From DASPJR01 sp035628505 (GTDB lineage: Bacteria; Planctomycetota; SZUA-567; H5-PLA8), in assembly GCA_035628505.1 (NCBI GenBank), contig DASPJR010000001.1:1-18670 (forward strand): a stretch of DNA of 18,670 nt, read 5' to 3'. The notes below the pieces were generated by a model. That model saw only the letters and a list, made by a program, of their open reading frames with translations, was not told the DNA's origin and did no database searches. The position numbers were made by a program, and so were the translations under genes. Below, in pieces: positions 6,581 to 14,905 of the stretch. Position 1 is the stretch's first letter, and the number at the start of each line of letters is the position of its first letter.

Positions 6581-6619
6581 CCCCCACTGCGGGGCGGGGG
6601 CAAATCAGGCACGCCGCTG

Positions 6620-6645
6620 AAGCTTTCGGGAAAGCTCTATTTTTC
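6620..6645 (+). terminator. Rho-independent terminator of the PQQ-like gene
   Basis: AGCTTT (6621-6626), loop CGGG, and AAAGCT (6631-6636) form a tight hairpin, followed by CTATTTTT. This ends the plus-strand transcript 40 bases after the PQQ-like stop. It overlaps the last codons and stop (6637-6639) of the convergent minus-strand TMTC-like gene. A G/C-rich imperfect hairpin at about 6581-6600 precedes it. Confidence 0.7.
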
Positions 6646-8442
6646 GCTCAACAACTTCAACAGCGCCTGAGCATCGTTGTATAGCTCCGATTCCGGCTTG
6701 ATTGAGCGCAGATCGTCCGCTGCTTCACGCAGCAATTCCTTTCTATTTTCCCTTTTCTCTTCGGCGAGTTTCATTGCCGCTCGTGCGCGCATCAGCCGTC
6801 CCCCTGCGACGCCGCCTGAAACGCGCACAGCCTGCTGCGCTTTCTCATAGGCTTCCACTGTGTTTCCGCGTTCGAAAGCGATCCAGGCGAGCCAGCTCAG
6901 GGCTTCCGCCCGCGCATCACCAATGTCGGGAACGGAAGCTGGGGGATGGGCAGCGAGCTCGAAATACCTTTTCGCGTAGTCCAGTTTTTTGTTCCGGAGG
7001 CGGTCGCCAGCCACGTTCAGCGCCATTTCGATGTACGCTGAATAGCGGAAGCGATCAGGGCACTCATCAACGCCCTTCTGCCACTGCTCGATCCATGCGC
7101 GCTGAAAAAGGACCGCGTTCTTCGTATCACCCGCCGCTTGCGCTTTCTGCATCATCTCGCCGTAAGCAGATCCCAATCCGAAGCGCGCCAAAGCGGCACG
7201 CGGCTGTTTGGCGACCGCGTCCGCGAAAACAGTACGCGTGGACTCCCACGTTTGACTGCGAACTCCAGCGAGTGCCGCGTTGAATAAAAGCAAGATGGAC
7301 GCGACTGCCACGCGCAATCTCCCGGAATTCTCCATCCGGGGGCCTGCAGAAAAAAGAAGCTCGCTGAGTATAATTGCGAACCCCGGCGTGCTGAGATAGA
7401 TGTAGCGGTCCTGCATCACGTGCGAGATGCCGACGAGATTCAGGTTTGGTCCCAGCGCCGCGACAAGCCAGAACCAGCCAAAGAGTACGCGACGCGGCCG
7501 GCGAGCGAGCATGAGCGATCCGCCGAAAAGGGCGAGCAGCAGCGCTCCATAATAAACAACGCGCGGATCTGCCACGCTTTTCACATCATTCACCAGGTAA
7601 ACCGCACTGAGCCACAACGGAAGGGCAAGATTCAGCAGGTAGCGGCTGAGAATCTCCAGGTCCGTGAGAATCGCCGTGAACAGCGATCCTCCGGGAGGTG
7701 GGATAATCATGTGCTTGACCAGACTGACGTTGAGCACGATGACGCCCCAGGAAACCAGGCCGAATACAAGTACTGGCAGTGCACGGCGCGGCCATGGCTC
7801 AGACGCAAGCGGCACCCGTCTTAACACGCTCGGGAAAACCTCTAGAAGCAGTAAAACTGGCAGAATGCCGAGAGCGGATGGCTTGCTGATCAACGCAAGA
7901 GAATATAGCACGCTGACGGCCAGCATCCGCTTTACAAATTGCCCACTCAGACGAAGCTGCGCCCAGAGTGCTAGGAAGGAAAACAACGCCGCGAGTGCGT
8001 TTTTGCGTTCGGAAACCCAGCACACGGTTTCACAGGCGAGAGGATGCGCTACAAAAAAAAGCGCGATGAACAACGACTGCAGGCGCGAGAAACGCAAGCC
8101 GAGCATCACGCGCCAGAGAACGATCGCAGCGCCGAGATGATACAGATAAGTCATGAAGCGGCAGCCGGGGGCCAGCGAACCCATCAGCGGCGTCAGCCAC
8201 GAGTTGAACAGAATGTAGTCGAGCCGGTAACTGAGTAATGTGACGGGAATGTACGAGAGGTCGGCAACAGGTCTGATTAGATCGCCAATTCGCGTGTCCG
8301 GCTTCAGCGCTTCGCCGACATGCGCTGGATCGTCATACGTCAAGAACGGCGCGTGAATACATCCGGCCGTCACCAGCGCGCCCCCCAGCGCGAGCAGCAG
8401 CACCTGCTTGGGAATAGAACGCAAGAACGCGCGGAAGGGCAT
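6637..8442 (-). CDS. TMTC-like multi-pass membrane protein with helical-repeat tail (putative GT-C glycosyltransferase)
   Basis: The first 395 residues form a polytopic membrane protein of GT-C type with about 10 hydrophobic segments. The rest is soluble and helical, like tetratricopeptide repeats (about 400-601). The motif FLTYDDPAHV (33-42) puts an Asp-Asp pair in the first non-cytoplasmic loop, as in lipid-phosphate-sugar-dependent transferases. HPLACETVCWVSERKNAL (133-150) is the TMTC/DUF1736-family HP..E.V.WV.ER..L signature, and DRYIYLSTPGFA (345-356) matches the family's RY.YLP..G. Eukaryotic TMTC proteins O-mannosylate cadherins. Bacterial relatives are mostly uncharacterised, so the donor and acceptor here are unknown. 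The ATG at 8440-8442 has GAGG 5 bases upstream. The gene follows the beta-lactamase-family gene by 18 bases on the same strand, so the two are probably co-transcribed. The tail lacks canonical TPR consensus at most positions. Confidence 0.82.
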   Translation of the reverse strand: MPFRAFLRSIPKQVLLLALGGALVTAGCIHAPFLTYDDPAHVGEALKPDTRIGDLIRPVADLSYIPVTLLSYRLDYILFNSWLTPLMGSLAPGCRFMTYLYHLGAAIVLWRVMLGLRFSRLQSLFIALFFVAHPLACETVCWVSERKNALAALFSFLALWAQLRLSGQFVKRMLAVSVLYSLALISKPSALGILPVLLLLEVFPSVLRRVPLASEPWPRRALPVLVFGLVSWGVIVLNVSLVKHMIIPPPGGSLFTAILTDLEILSRYLLNLALPLWLSAVYLVNDVKSVADPRVVYYGALLLALFGGSLMLARRPRRVLFGWFWLVAALGPNLNLVGISHVMQDRYIYLSTPGFAIILSELLFSAGPRMENSGRLRVAVASILLLFNAALAGVRSQTWESTRTVFADAVAKQPRAALARFGLGSAYGEMMQKAQAAGDTKNAVLFQRAWIEQWQKGVDECPDRFRYSAYIEMALNVAGDRLRNKKLDYAKRYFELAAHPPASVPDIGDARAEALSWLAWIAFERGNTVEAYEKAQQAVRVSGGVAGGRLMRARAAMKLAEEKRENRKELLREAADDLRSIKPESELYNDAQALLKLLSEK

Positions 8443-8460
8443 GATGGCCTCAAGTGGCGA

Positions 8461-9648
8461 TTACTGCTTCTTTTCCTTCGCCACGAGTTCCAGCGCGGCT
8501 TTCTTGAATGCCGGAAGAATTTTCCCGCCGTCTTTGCCGCCATAGCCGGCGTGCTGAACCATCCAGATCGTCGCTACGCCCTTGTCTGCATGTATCCACA
8601 GATCAGTCGAGTAAGCGCCGCCGTGTCCGTAACCGTTGCCGCCGACGGACCAGCCGATGCCGTAGCTGCCCTTGGGCACGGCGTTGGTCGCTGTTGGCCC
8701 CGCGTCCAGCGCACCCGTCTGATTGCTCGTCATCTGTTTTATCGCCGCTTCCGACAGGTACTTTTTCCCATTCAAGGTGCCGCCATTGAGAATCATCTGC
8801 GCGAAGAGGGCCAGGTCTCCAGCCGTTGAGAAATAGCCGCCGCCAGGGCAGGCGCCGCGCTTGCGATTCGTAAGAGGGTAGGTGAGATACTGGATCTGAA
8901 TTTCTTCGAGCTTCGTTTTGTCCGCGCTGGGCTTGTAGGACTTGGCCAGCCGCGATTCCTGTTCTTCGCTTGGCCACAGGGTCGTGTCCTTCATGCCAAG
9001 CGGCTTGAACAAACGCGTCTCCATGAACTCTTCGTAGGGCATGCCGCTGACCACTTCAATAATGCGACCGCCGGTTTTAATGCCGCAGTTGCTGTAGAGG
9101 TACTTCGTATGGGGTTCGGCGATCAGCGGCGCCATGGCGTAGGCGATTACTGATTCGCGTAATGTGTAGGTGTCGATCTTCTGCTCGATCCGGGCAAGAA
9201 ATGGCAGGCCGCTGATGTGGGCCATGCAGTCGCGAATCGTGATCGTCTTCGTGTTCTTCTTGAGAATCGACTGTTCTTTGTTGCTCTCAGCGATGTAACT
9301 CACGTTCTTGAACTCGGGCAGATATTTTTCCAGGGGATCATCGAGACTGATTTTGCCTTCATCGACGAGCATCATCAGCGCCGCGCCCGTAAGCGGCTTT
9401 GACATCGACGCGATCCAGAAAAGAGTATCCGCTTTCATCGGCGTCTTTGACGTGATGTCGGCGTACCCAACCCGTTCAATCGGATGGACTTTGTCCCTGG
9501 TCACAACTGCCGTGACTGCTCCAGCGAGCGCCCCACTATCTACATAGGGCTGCAGAACGGCGGAAATGCTTCCGGATGTCTCTTCGGCCCGCACGGACAC
9601 AAACGTGAGGAGCACGAAAAGCAGCAGCGACATGCGGCGAACGTTCAT
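8461..9648 (-). CDS. Exported serine beta-lactamase/esterase-family hydrolase
   Basis: This 395-residue protein belongs to the class C beta-lactamase/DD-peptidase/EstB-like family. The signal peptide is MNVRRMSLLLFVLLTFVSVRA (1-21). Active-site motifs are Ser-Met-Ser-Lys at 81-84 (FWIASMSKPLTG), Tyr-Ser-Asn at 185-187 (KYLYSNCGIKTGGRIIEVVSG) and His-Gly-Gly at 342-344 (GHGGAYST), which takes the place of the KTG box. HGG in that position is common in the esterase and peptidase branch rather than in true beta-lactamases, so antibiotic hydrolysis should not be assumed. The start at 9646-9648 has AGGAGG at 9653-9658, 4 bases away. The longer frame to 9840 adds a 64-residue non-homologous leader and is rejected. 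It is the first gene of a two-gene unit with the TMTC-like gene. It is divergent from the GH42-like gene. Confidence 0.92.
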   Translation of the reverse strand: MNVRRMSLLLFVLLTFVSVRAEETSGSISAVLQPYVDSGALAGAVTAVVTRDKVHPIERVGYADITSKTPMKADTLFWIASMSKPLTGAALMMLVDEGKISLDDPLEKYLPEFKNVSYIAESNKEQSILKKNTKTITIRDCMAHISGLPFLARIEQKIDTYTLRESVIAYAMAPLIAEPHTKYLYSNCGIKTGGRIIEVVSGMPYEEFMETRLFKPLGMKDTTLWPSEEQESRLAKSYKPSADKTKLEEIQIQYLTYPLTNRKRGACPGGGYFSTAGDLALFAQMILNGGTLNGKKYLSEAAIKQMTSNQTGALDAGPTATNAVPKGSYGIGWSVGGNGYGHGGAYSTDLWIHADKGVATIWMVQHAGYGGKDGGKILPAFKKAALELVAKEKKQ

Positions 9649-9729
9649 GGTGCCTCCTGAAGTAGGGGTACGAGCAGCAGAGAGCTTCTGAAAGCCAGGT
9701 GACAGCAGCCAACCGTACAGCCTGGCACC
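9649..9729 (-). promoter_or_regulatory. Leader of the beta-lactamase-family gene with competing complementary segments
   Basis: The sequence CCTGGCACC at 9721-9729 (plus strand) is complementary to two nearby segments. CCTGGC pairs with GCCAGG at 9694-9699, and GGCACC pairs with GGTGCC at 9649-9654. The second segment directly adjoins the Shine-Dalgarno sequence (9653-9658) and start codon. The two pairings share bases 9724-9726 and cannot both form, so an mRNA switch that masks the ribosome binding site is conceivable. This is seen by eye only and the helices are short (6 bp). Confidence 0.25.
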
Positions 9730-9846
9730 AAAAAAGACAACCTCTGCACCATGTTGCGGCCGTTCAATAATCCGTCTCGATTCTTTTTTTTGTCCCAAAC
9801 GAACGCGAGAGTGCCAATGCGTAACGAATGCAGGTTCCATCCACCA

Positions 9847-9867
9847 GCGGATCGATTTGAGATCCGC
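9847..9867. promoter_or_regulatory. Perfect palindrome upstream of the large GH42-like gene
   Basis: GCGGATC (9847-9853), 7-base spacer GATTTGA and GATCCGC (9861-9867) form a perfect inverted repeat ending 25 bases before the start codon. It could be an operator or a leader hairpin for the gene at 9893. The same gap also has a run of eight T at about 9786-9793. No recognised regulator matches it. Confidence 0.4.
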
Positions 9868-9892
9868 ACATCTACGGGCGAAAGGATGTTAT

Positions 9893-12800
9893 ATGAGGTA
9901 TTGGGACGCAATCATCAAGGCTATGGGGGTCTGCCTTCTGGTTAGTATCAGCGCATCGGGTGCCGCAACGCCCCCCAGGGTTTGGGTCGAGCCCAATCCG
10001 CTGTACGACGAATTGATTATTCGCGGGACGAATCCATGGCAGAAGCTGGGAAACACGTACTACGCGCCTGGAGAGCTTTTCTATCGCGGTTTCTGGACTC
10101 AGACGGATTTCGCGCATCAATTTGGCCGCAAGTTCTCCTGCGATGAGCTTGTTAAATTTTATGCGCAGAACGGGAACACGCTGACCTATTCACGGGAGAA
10201 TCAGCTCCCCGATTTCTTTCTGCGGCGCGCTCAGGCTCTGGGTATTCAGCCGCGGCTGATCTTTGAACTTCAGCCCAGTGAAGTAGGTGGCAACTACCTG
10301 GGAGTAAACGGCCGCGACATCATACTCGACCCGCAAAACCGGCAGGCATTCCTGGATAAGATCCGTATCGAACTCGAGCAAAAGGCTGCGACGCACGAAG
10401 CGTTTTACCTTGGGGACGAAACGATTGAACAGACGGTCTACAACATCCTGCTTACGCGCAACGCGATGCGCAGCGGCACGCTCGGCCATGCATATCCGTG
10501 GATGGCGTCTCTCGATGATGAAATCAAAACCAGATTTGGCTTTGGAAAATACGGCCTGCCTGACTACAGCCAGGACCCGAGATACGTCTATCCGCCGGAC
10601 GATGCCTTCCGGCGAATCGCCTTTTACCGCTGGCTTGAATTCGAATTCGCGGGGCTTGCCGCGGATGTAAGAACAATAATGAATCAGAAAGCTCCCGGGA
10701 AGCCTCTGATGTCCTGGGACTATATGGCCGGTGAAACGAAGGATGATCCGAGCCTTTCGGCGCCCAGTTTCGACATCATGATCGGCCAGCTCTTTGCCGG
10801 CGATCAGCTCGACGCGAAGCTGCAGCACTTCACTTACTACACAAAACGCATGGCGGACCTCAGCGGCAAGAGCGTCATGCCCTGGCCGCATCTCGGTCGG
10901 TACTACGGGCCGCCCACGGCGCAGGAAGCCGCGCTGCTGGCAGGAGAAATCCTGCGCGGCGGCGGCTCGGGATTTACCAAAATTCTCCAGGACTGGGACG
11001 GCCAGGCGCGCAAGGGCTTTCCAGCCAAAGACGATAACGGAAATTACGTCGGCCTCGGCGGCTGGCATCGTTCGTCCTATTATGGCGACCCGATCAAGTT
11101 CGACGCCCTGCGTAAAGTTGAAGCGGATATCCAGAGCATCAGCGCGTTGAAAATGCCACAGGATCCCGACAGCCTGATCCTGTGTTCGACCGATACGTTA
11201 AAAAGCCACCTGAATCCGCTTTCGTACTCGCCTGTTGAGATGGCATTCACGTATCTCGGTCCGGTCTGCCGCACATGGTTCAAGATCGCTTCGGACAATA
11301 TGATTGAGAAAGGGCAGGTTCGCCTGTCCGATTACCGTGCGGTTTTTGTGCCCTGGGCAGAATTTCAGCGCAAGAAAGTCGTCGAGTTGCTCACCGCTTA
11401 CGTGCAGAACGGCGGTACGCTGGTCATCGGCGATCCGCGCGCATTTACCTTCGATCTGGATGGAACCAACATTTCGCCGGCCGTGTGGACGCTGCTCGGC
11501 GCGCAGCTTGTGTACGAACCACGTGGGCAGACGGCAATCAGCCTCAAGAGTACAGGTCTTTTCAGCGGCGTTGATACGAGCCGGAACTTAAGCGTGGGGA
11601 CCAATACCTGTCACTACTTCGTTCCGCAGGATACGGTCGAGGTCCTCGGCACGTACACGCACAACGGTAAACCGGCGATCATTATGCATAAGCTCGGCCT
11701 TGGACGAGTGCTCGGCTTTGGTGCCAGCCCGTTCAGTCGCGGCGCTTGTGCCAATCCTGTTGAATCCGTCAGCCAGACATACCGCGCTCTGTTCAAAGTG
11801 CTTTGCCGCAACCTTGCGCTTAAAGGCGATCGCGACATCTGGCGTTTTCAGATGCCGATGCCGCCGCTCATTACACCCCCTACGCGCTCCGATTTGTGCC
11901 TGACCAACAACAATCTCGAGTTCGAGAACGATGCTGCGGTCCTTCGTTACAATAGGGATACCGGCGGCTCGTATTCCTACAGCATTGCGCCAGACAGTGC
12001 CAACGAGGCTGCCGCGAATACGCCGATTCTTTTTTCGCAAGGCAAGCTGACCAATCGCTGCGACGCCGTGGCGAAGCCCGTCATAGACCATGGAATCGAC
12101 TTGAAGACTGAACTGGATACGACCGTTCCGCGTCTTACGGCAGCACAGCGAAATGCCATTATGCTCGCGGGTACGTCGAACGCCGCAAAGAAATGGCTTG
12201 TTTACTGGACGCAAACGGCACCGCTGGACATCACCGTTGATCTGAAAGTGCCCTACGATCTTACGGCCGTTCGCATTTTCTCGCAGGGAACTCCCGCTAT
12301 GACGCTGTTCTCAAGCGTCGATGGGCAGGCTTGGAAGACTGTTGGCAGCGCCGTGAAGCCGGCAAACGTTCAACCAGAAGACGTCAATGAAACCAGCTTC
12401 GCTCTCGGCCTTTCAACCGCCCGCTTTGTAAAAATCCGTTTCGACCAACGTGCCGCGGGAGAGCGGCTCCTGATTTCCGAACTCGACGTTTGGGGGAATG
12501 TAGCACTTGCGCCGTCCATCACCAGCCCGCTGCTTGCCTCGGGTACAGTCGGCCAGTCCTTTCAATATCAGATTGCAGCATCAAATCGTCCAACGTCCTT
12601 TAGCGCGACTGGTCTGCCGTCGGGATTGTCCATTAATACGTCAACCGGGCTCATCTCAGGAATTCCCACGGCTTCGGGAAGCAGCTCCGTGACGATCAGC
12701 GCAACGAATCCGGTGGGAACAGATACGAAGGTTCTGCAAGTGTCCGTTCAGCCCGCCAACCGGCCTCCGGTAGCGAATGCTCAGACAGTCAAGATGCCGG

Positions 12801-13858
12801 AGGATACGCCGACGAAGATTACGCTGACGGGCACTGACGCGGACGGTGATGCTTTGAAATACTCCCTTGTGACGTTGCCCTCACGCGGCACTCTATCGGG
12901 TACAGCCCCTAATCTCATTTACACTCCGGCACAGAATTACTTCGGCATGGACGGCTTCACGTTCAAAATCAACGATGGCAAGTCCGATTCAAACGTGGCG
13001 AGCGTGTTCATCAGTGTGACGGCAGTGAATGATCCGCCAATAATCATTTCCGGAGCGTGGGTCGACACGGCGCTGCTGGTACATCCGGCAAGCACAACCG
13101 TTCATGTCATTGCAGCAGATCCGGAGGGCGATGCATTGACTTACGCGTGGTCCCAGCTGTCCGGCACGGGAACGGCAACGTTCACTACGCCTGGCGCTGC
13201 TGACAGTGCCGTGACTTTCAGCGCCGAAGGAAACTACAACCTCAACGTGACGGTTTCAGACAGTAAGGGCGGCAGCACAAGCTCGACCATTGCGATAGCC
13301 GTGCTTGGCTCAACGCAAATTACGGTCGCGGCGCCAACAATCGGGCCGAGTCCTGCGATAGTCTATCCCGGTCCCGTGCAGATCACGATTCAGTGCAGCA
13401 GTCCACACGACGCCATTTTTTATACCCTGAACAACAGCACTCCAATTGCGGGCGTGAGCACCACCTGCTTCCGGTACGCAGGCCCGTTCACAATCTCGGC
13501 CAGCACGCCGGTGCGGGCGATAGCGGTGCTCTCCGGAGTGAAAAGCGCGCAGACTGCCGCGTGGTACACGATACAGAAGCCTCCCGTGATTACTCTGCAG
13601 CCGCGCGACACGGCGGTGCAGCTTGGACAGATCGCTACGTTTGAAATCAATTCAGACAGCACCAGTATCCCCTGGGTGTCGTACCAGTGGTTCAGGCGAA
13701 GCGGTCAGAACGCTCCCGTTGTGATCTCCGGTGCCACGAAACGCATTTACAGCAAGTTCGCACAGAGCACGGACAACGGTTGCACGTTTTTCTGCGTCGT
13801 AAAGAATGCAACCGGCAGCGCCACGAGCCGCGAAGCGACGTTGACCGTGCTGCCTTAG
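9893..13858 (+). CDS. Large secreted multidomain protein with GH42-like N-terminus and Ig/cadherin/discoidin modules
   Basis: This protein has 1321 residues with a signal peptide at 1-24 (MRYWDAIIKAMGVCLLVSISASG). Residues 30-440 resemble a TIM-barrel glycoside hydrolase of the beta-galactosidase/GH42-like superfamily. FYLGDET at 172-178 (Glu176) is a candidate acid/base site, and GGGSGFTKILQDWDG is the late barrel segment. Residues 470-640 resemble the amidotransferase-like middle domain (LLTAYVQNGGTLVIGD, HKLGLGRVLGFGASPFSRG). Then follow a discoidin-like domain (about 756-869, ending ELDVWG), a putative Ig domain (873-949, LPSGLSINTSTGLISGIP), a cadherin-like tandem-95 repeat (956-1046, ending VNDPP), a PKD/REJ-like domain (1049-1139), a chitobiase-C-like domain (1146-1227) and a final Ig-like domain (1229-1321). 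Start: ATG at 9893 with AAAGGA at 9881-9886. No PEP-CTERM tail is visible, so it may be released or held by its modules. The catalytic assignment is inference; the architecture is well supported. Confidence 0.82.
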   Translation: MRYWDAIIKAMGVCLLVSISASGAATPPRVWVEPNPLYDELIIRGTNPWQKLGNTYYAPGELFYRGFWTQTDFAHQFGRKFSCDELVKFYAQNGNTLTYSRENQLPDFFLRRAQALGIQPRLIFELQPSEVGGNYLGVNGRDIILDPQNRQAFLDKIRIELEQKAATHEAFYLGDETIEQTVYNILLTRNAMRSGTLGHAYPWMASLDDEIKTRFGFGKYGLPDYSQDPRYVYPPDDAFRRIAFYRWLEFEFAGLAADVRTIMNQKAPGKPLMSWDYMAGETKDDPSLSAPSFDIMIGQLFAGDQLDAKLQHFTYYTKRMADLSGKSVMPWPHLGRYYGPPTAQEAALLAGEILRGGGSGFTKILQDWDGQARKGFPAKDDNGNYVGLGGWHRSSYYGDPIKFDALRKVEADIQSISALKMPQDPDSLILCSTDTLKSHLNPLSYSPVEMAFTYLGPVCRTWFKIASDNMIEKGQVRLSDYRAVFVPWAEFQRKKVVELLTAYVQNGGTLVIGDPRAFTFDLDGTNISPAVWTLLGAQLVYEPRGQTAISLKSTGLFSGVDTSRNLSVGTNTCHYFVPQDTVEVLGTYTHNGKPAIIMHKLGLGRVLGFGASPFSRGACANPVESVSQTYRALFKVLCRNLALKGDRDIWRFQMPMPPLITPPTRSDLCLTNNNLEFENDAAVLRYNRDTGGSYSYSIAPDSANEAAANTPILFSQGKLTNRCDAVAKPVIDHGIDLKTELDTTVPRLTAAQRNAIMLAGTSNAAKKWLVYWTQTAPLDITVDLKVPYDLTAVRIFSQGTPAMTLFSSVDGQAWKTVGSAVKPANVQPEDVNETSFALGLSTARFVKIRFDQRAAGERLLISELDVWGNVALAPSITSPLLASGTVGQSFQYQIAASNRPTSFSATGLPSGLSINTSTGLISGIPTASGSSSVTISATNPVGTDTKVLQVSVQPANRPPVANAQTVKMPEDTPTKITLTGTDADGDALKYSLVTLPSRGTLSGTAPNLIYTPAQNYFGMDGFTFKINDGKSDSNVASVFISVTAVNDPPIIISGAWVDTALLVHPASTTVHVIAADPEGDALTYAWSQLSGTGTATFTTPGAADSAVTFSAEGNYNLNVTVSDSKGGSTSSTIAIAVLGSTQITVAAPTIGPSPAIVYPGPVQITIQCSSPHDAIFYTLNNSTPIAGVSTTCFRYAGPFTISASTPVRAIAVLSGVKSAQTAAWYTIQKPPVITLQPRDTAVQLGQIATFEINSDSTSIPWVSYQWFRRSGQNAPVVISGATKRIYSKFAQSTDNGCTFFCVVKNATGSATSREATLTVLP

Positions 13859-14029
13859 TTAAGGGCGAGCGAATCACAGTTTGCACGTGACTCTTTCTTT
13901 GATCGAGTGTTTTGATTTCAACACGACTAACTGGTGGCTGGCGAACATTAAGGCTTGGGTATTCCATCACGAACGCTACACTATTGCGGTTAGAAGCAGA
14001 CAAGTCGTCCCAAGCTGGGAAGCAGACGC

Positions 14030-14902
14030 GTGCAGGATCAGCCCGAACGAGCCAAGGCAATCGAGCTCTTTGAGGTCGACAAGAGCTATGAGGGCGGCAA
14101 AGTCGCGCTCGCCAATGCCAGCTTGACCATCCATCGGGGCGAACTCTTCGCTCTTGTGGGACCGAACGGCGCCGGAAAATCGACGGTCTTGAAAATAATG
14201 GCCGGATTGCTGCGGCCGCAATCGGGAACGGTGATCGTCGAAGGCTACGACCGCTATCGCGATCATCTTCCCATTCGCACGTTCACCGTGTATCTGCCCG
14301 ATCAGCCGAATCTATACCTTCACTTTCGAGGCATCGAGCATCTGCAGCTGATCGGCGATCTTTATGGTGTCGAAAAAACAGAACGCGACCGCCGCATCGA
14401 AAGTTTTGCCCGGCTGTTTGATTTAACGGAAATCCTGGACAAACCAATTGGAACGTATTCCAACGGCCAGTACAAAAAGCTCGCGCTGGCCGCGACGTTT
14501 CTCACCAATGCGCGCATTTATCTGCTCGATGAGCCGGAGACCGGCGGCATCGATCCTCCGGCCAGTGCCGCGTTGACCAAAATCCTGAGTACGCTCCGTG
14601 ACCGCCACGAGGTCACCATCGTTTGGGCCACTCAGATCGTGCAGGTGGCGGAGAAACTGTGCGACCGGATCGCGATCGTGGACCGGAGCACAATCCAGGC
14701 CTGCGGTACGCTCGAAGAACTGCGGGCGCGCATCGGGGAACCTGATGCCGGTCTGGACCGTATTTTTTCGGTGCTGACCGGGCAGGATAAAAGCCTGCTG
14801 ATTTCTGAAATTCTGGAAAGTATGGCGCACAACGCGGAAGAAGCGCCCAAGCGCATTCAGAATCCGAAGATCCTGGACTCCCGCGACAAGCCTCTGGACT
14901 GA
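14030..14902 (+). CDS. ABC transporter ATP-binding protein with atypical H-loop
   Basis: This 290-residue ABC ATPase drives transport by hydrolysing ATP at the inner face of the membrane. Walker A is GPNGAGKST (44-52), the Q-loop region is VYLPDQPNLY (87-96, Asp in the usual Gln slot), the signature is YSNGQ (143-147) and Walker B is IYLLDEPE (163-170). The H-loop reads VWATQIVQVAEKLCD (198-212): the expected histidine after Thr is Gln202, whereas most family members read THxxxEAExLCD there. The C-terminal 60 residues contain a charged tail (DIAFSV-type region replaced by LTGQDKSLLISEILES). The start is a GTG at 14030 with a weak GGGAAG upstream; a 170-base gap precedes it. It is separated by 3 bases from the membrane protein that follows, so the two almost certainly form one transporter. 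It resembles ABC-2 type (CcmA-like) ATPases. The substrate is unknown. Confidence 0.9.
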   Translation: MQDQPERAKAIELFEVDKSYEGGKVALANASLTIHRGELFALVGPNGAGKSTVLKIMAGLLRPQSGTVIVEGYDRYRDHLPIRTFTVYLPDQPNLYLHFRGIEHLQLIGDLYGVEKTERDRRIESFARLFDLTEILDKPIGTYSNGQYKKLALAATFLTNARIYLLDEPETGGIDPPASAALTKILSTLRDRHEVTIVWATQIVQVAEKLCDRIAIVDRSTIQACGTLEELRARIGEPDAGLDRIFSVLTGQDKSLLISEILESMAHNAEEAPKRIQNPKILDSRDKPLD

Positions 14903-14905
14903 TCA

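Noticed and set aside
8461..9648. Antibiotic-resistance beta-lactamase
   Set aside because: The third motif is HGG, not KTG, and the context is that of an esterase or peptidase, so resistance is not supported.
10190..11068. 292-codon minus-strand frame inside the GH42-like gene
   Set aside because: It is an antisense shadow of a high-G+C coding region; the plus-strand product has a coherent domain structure.
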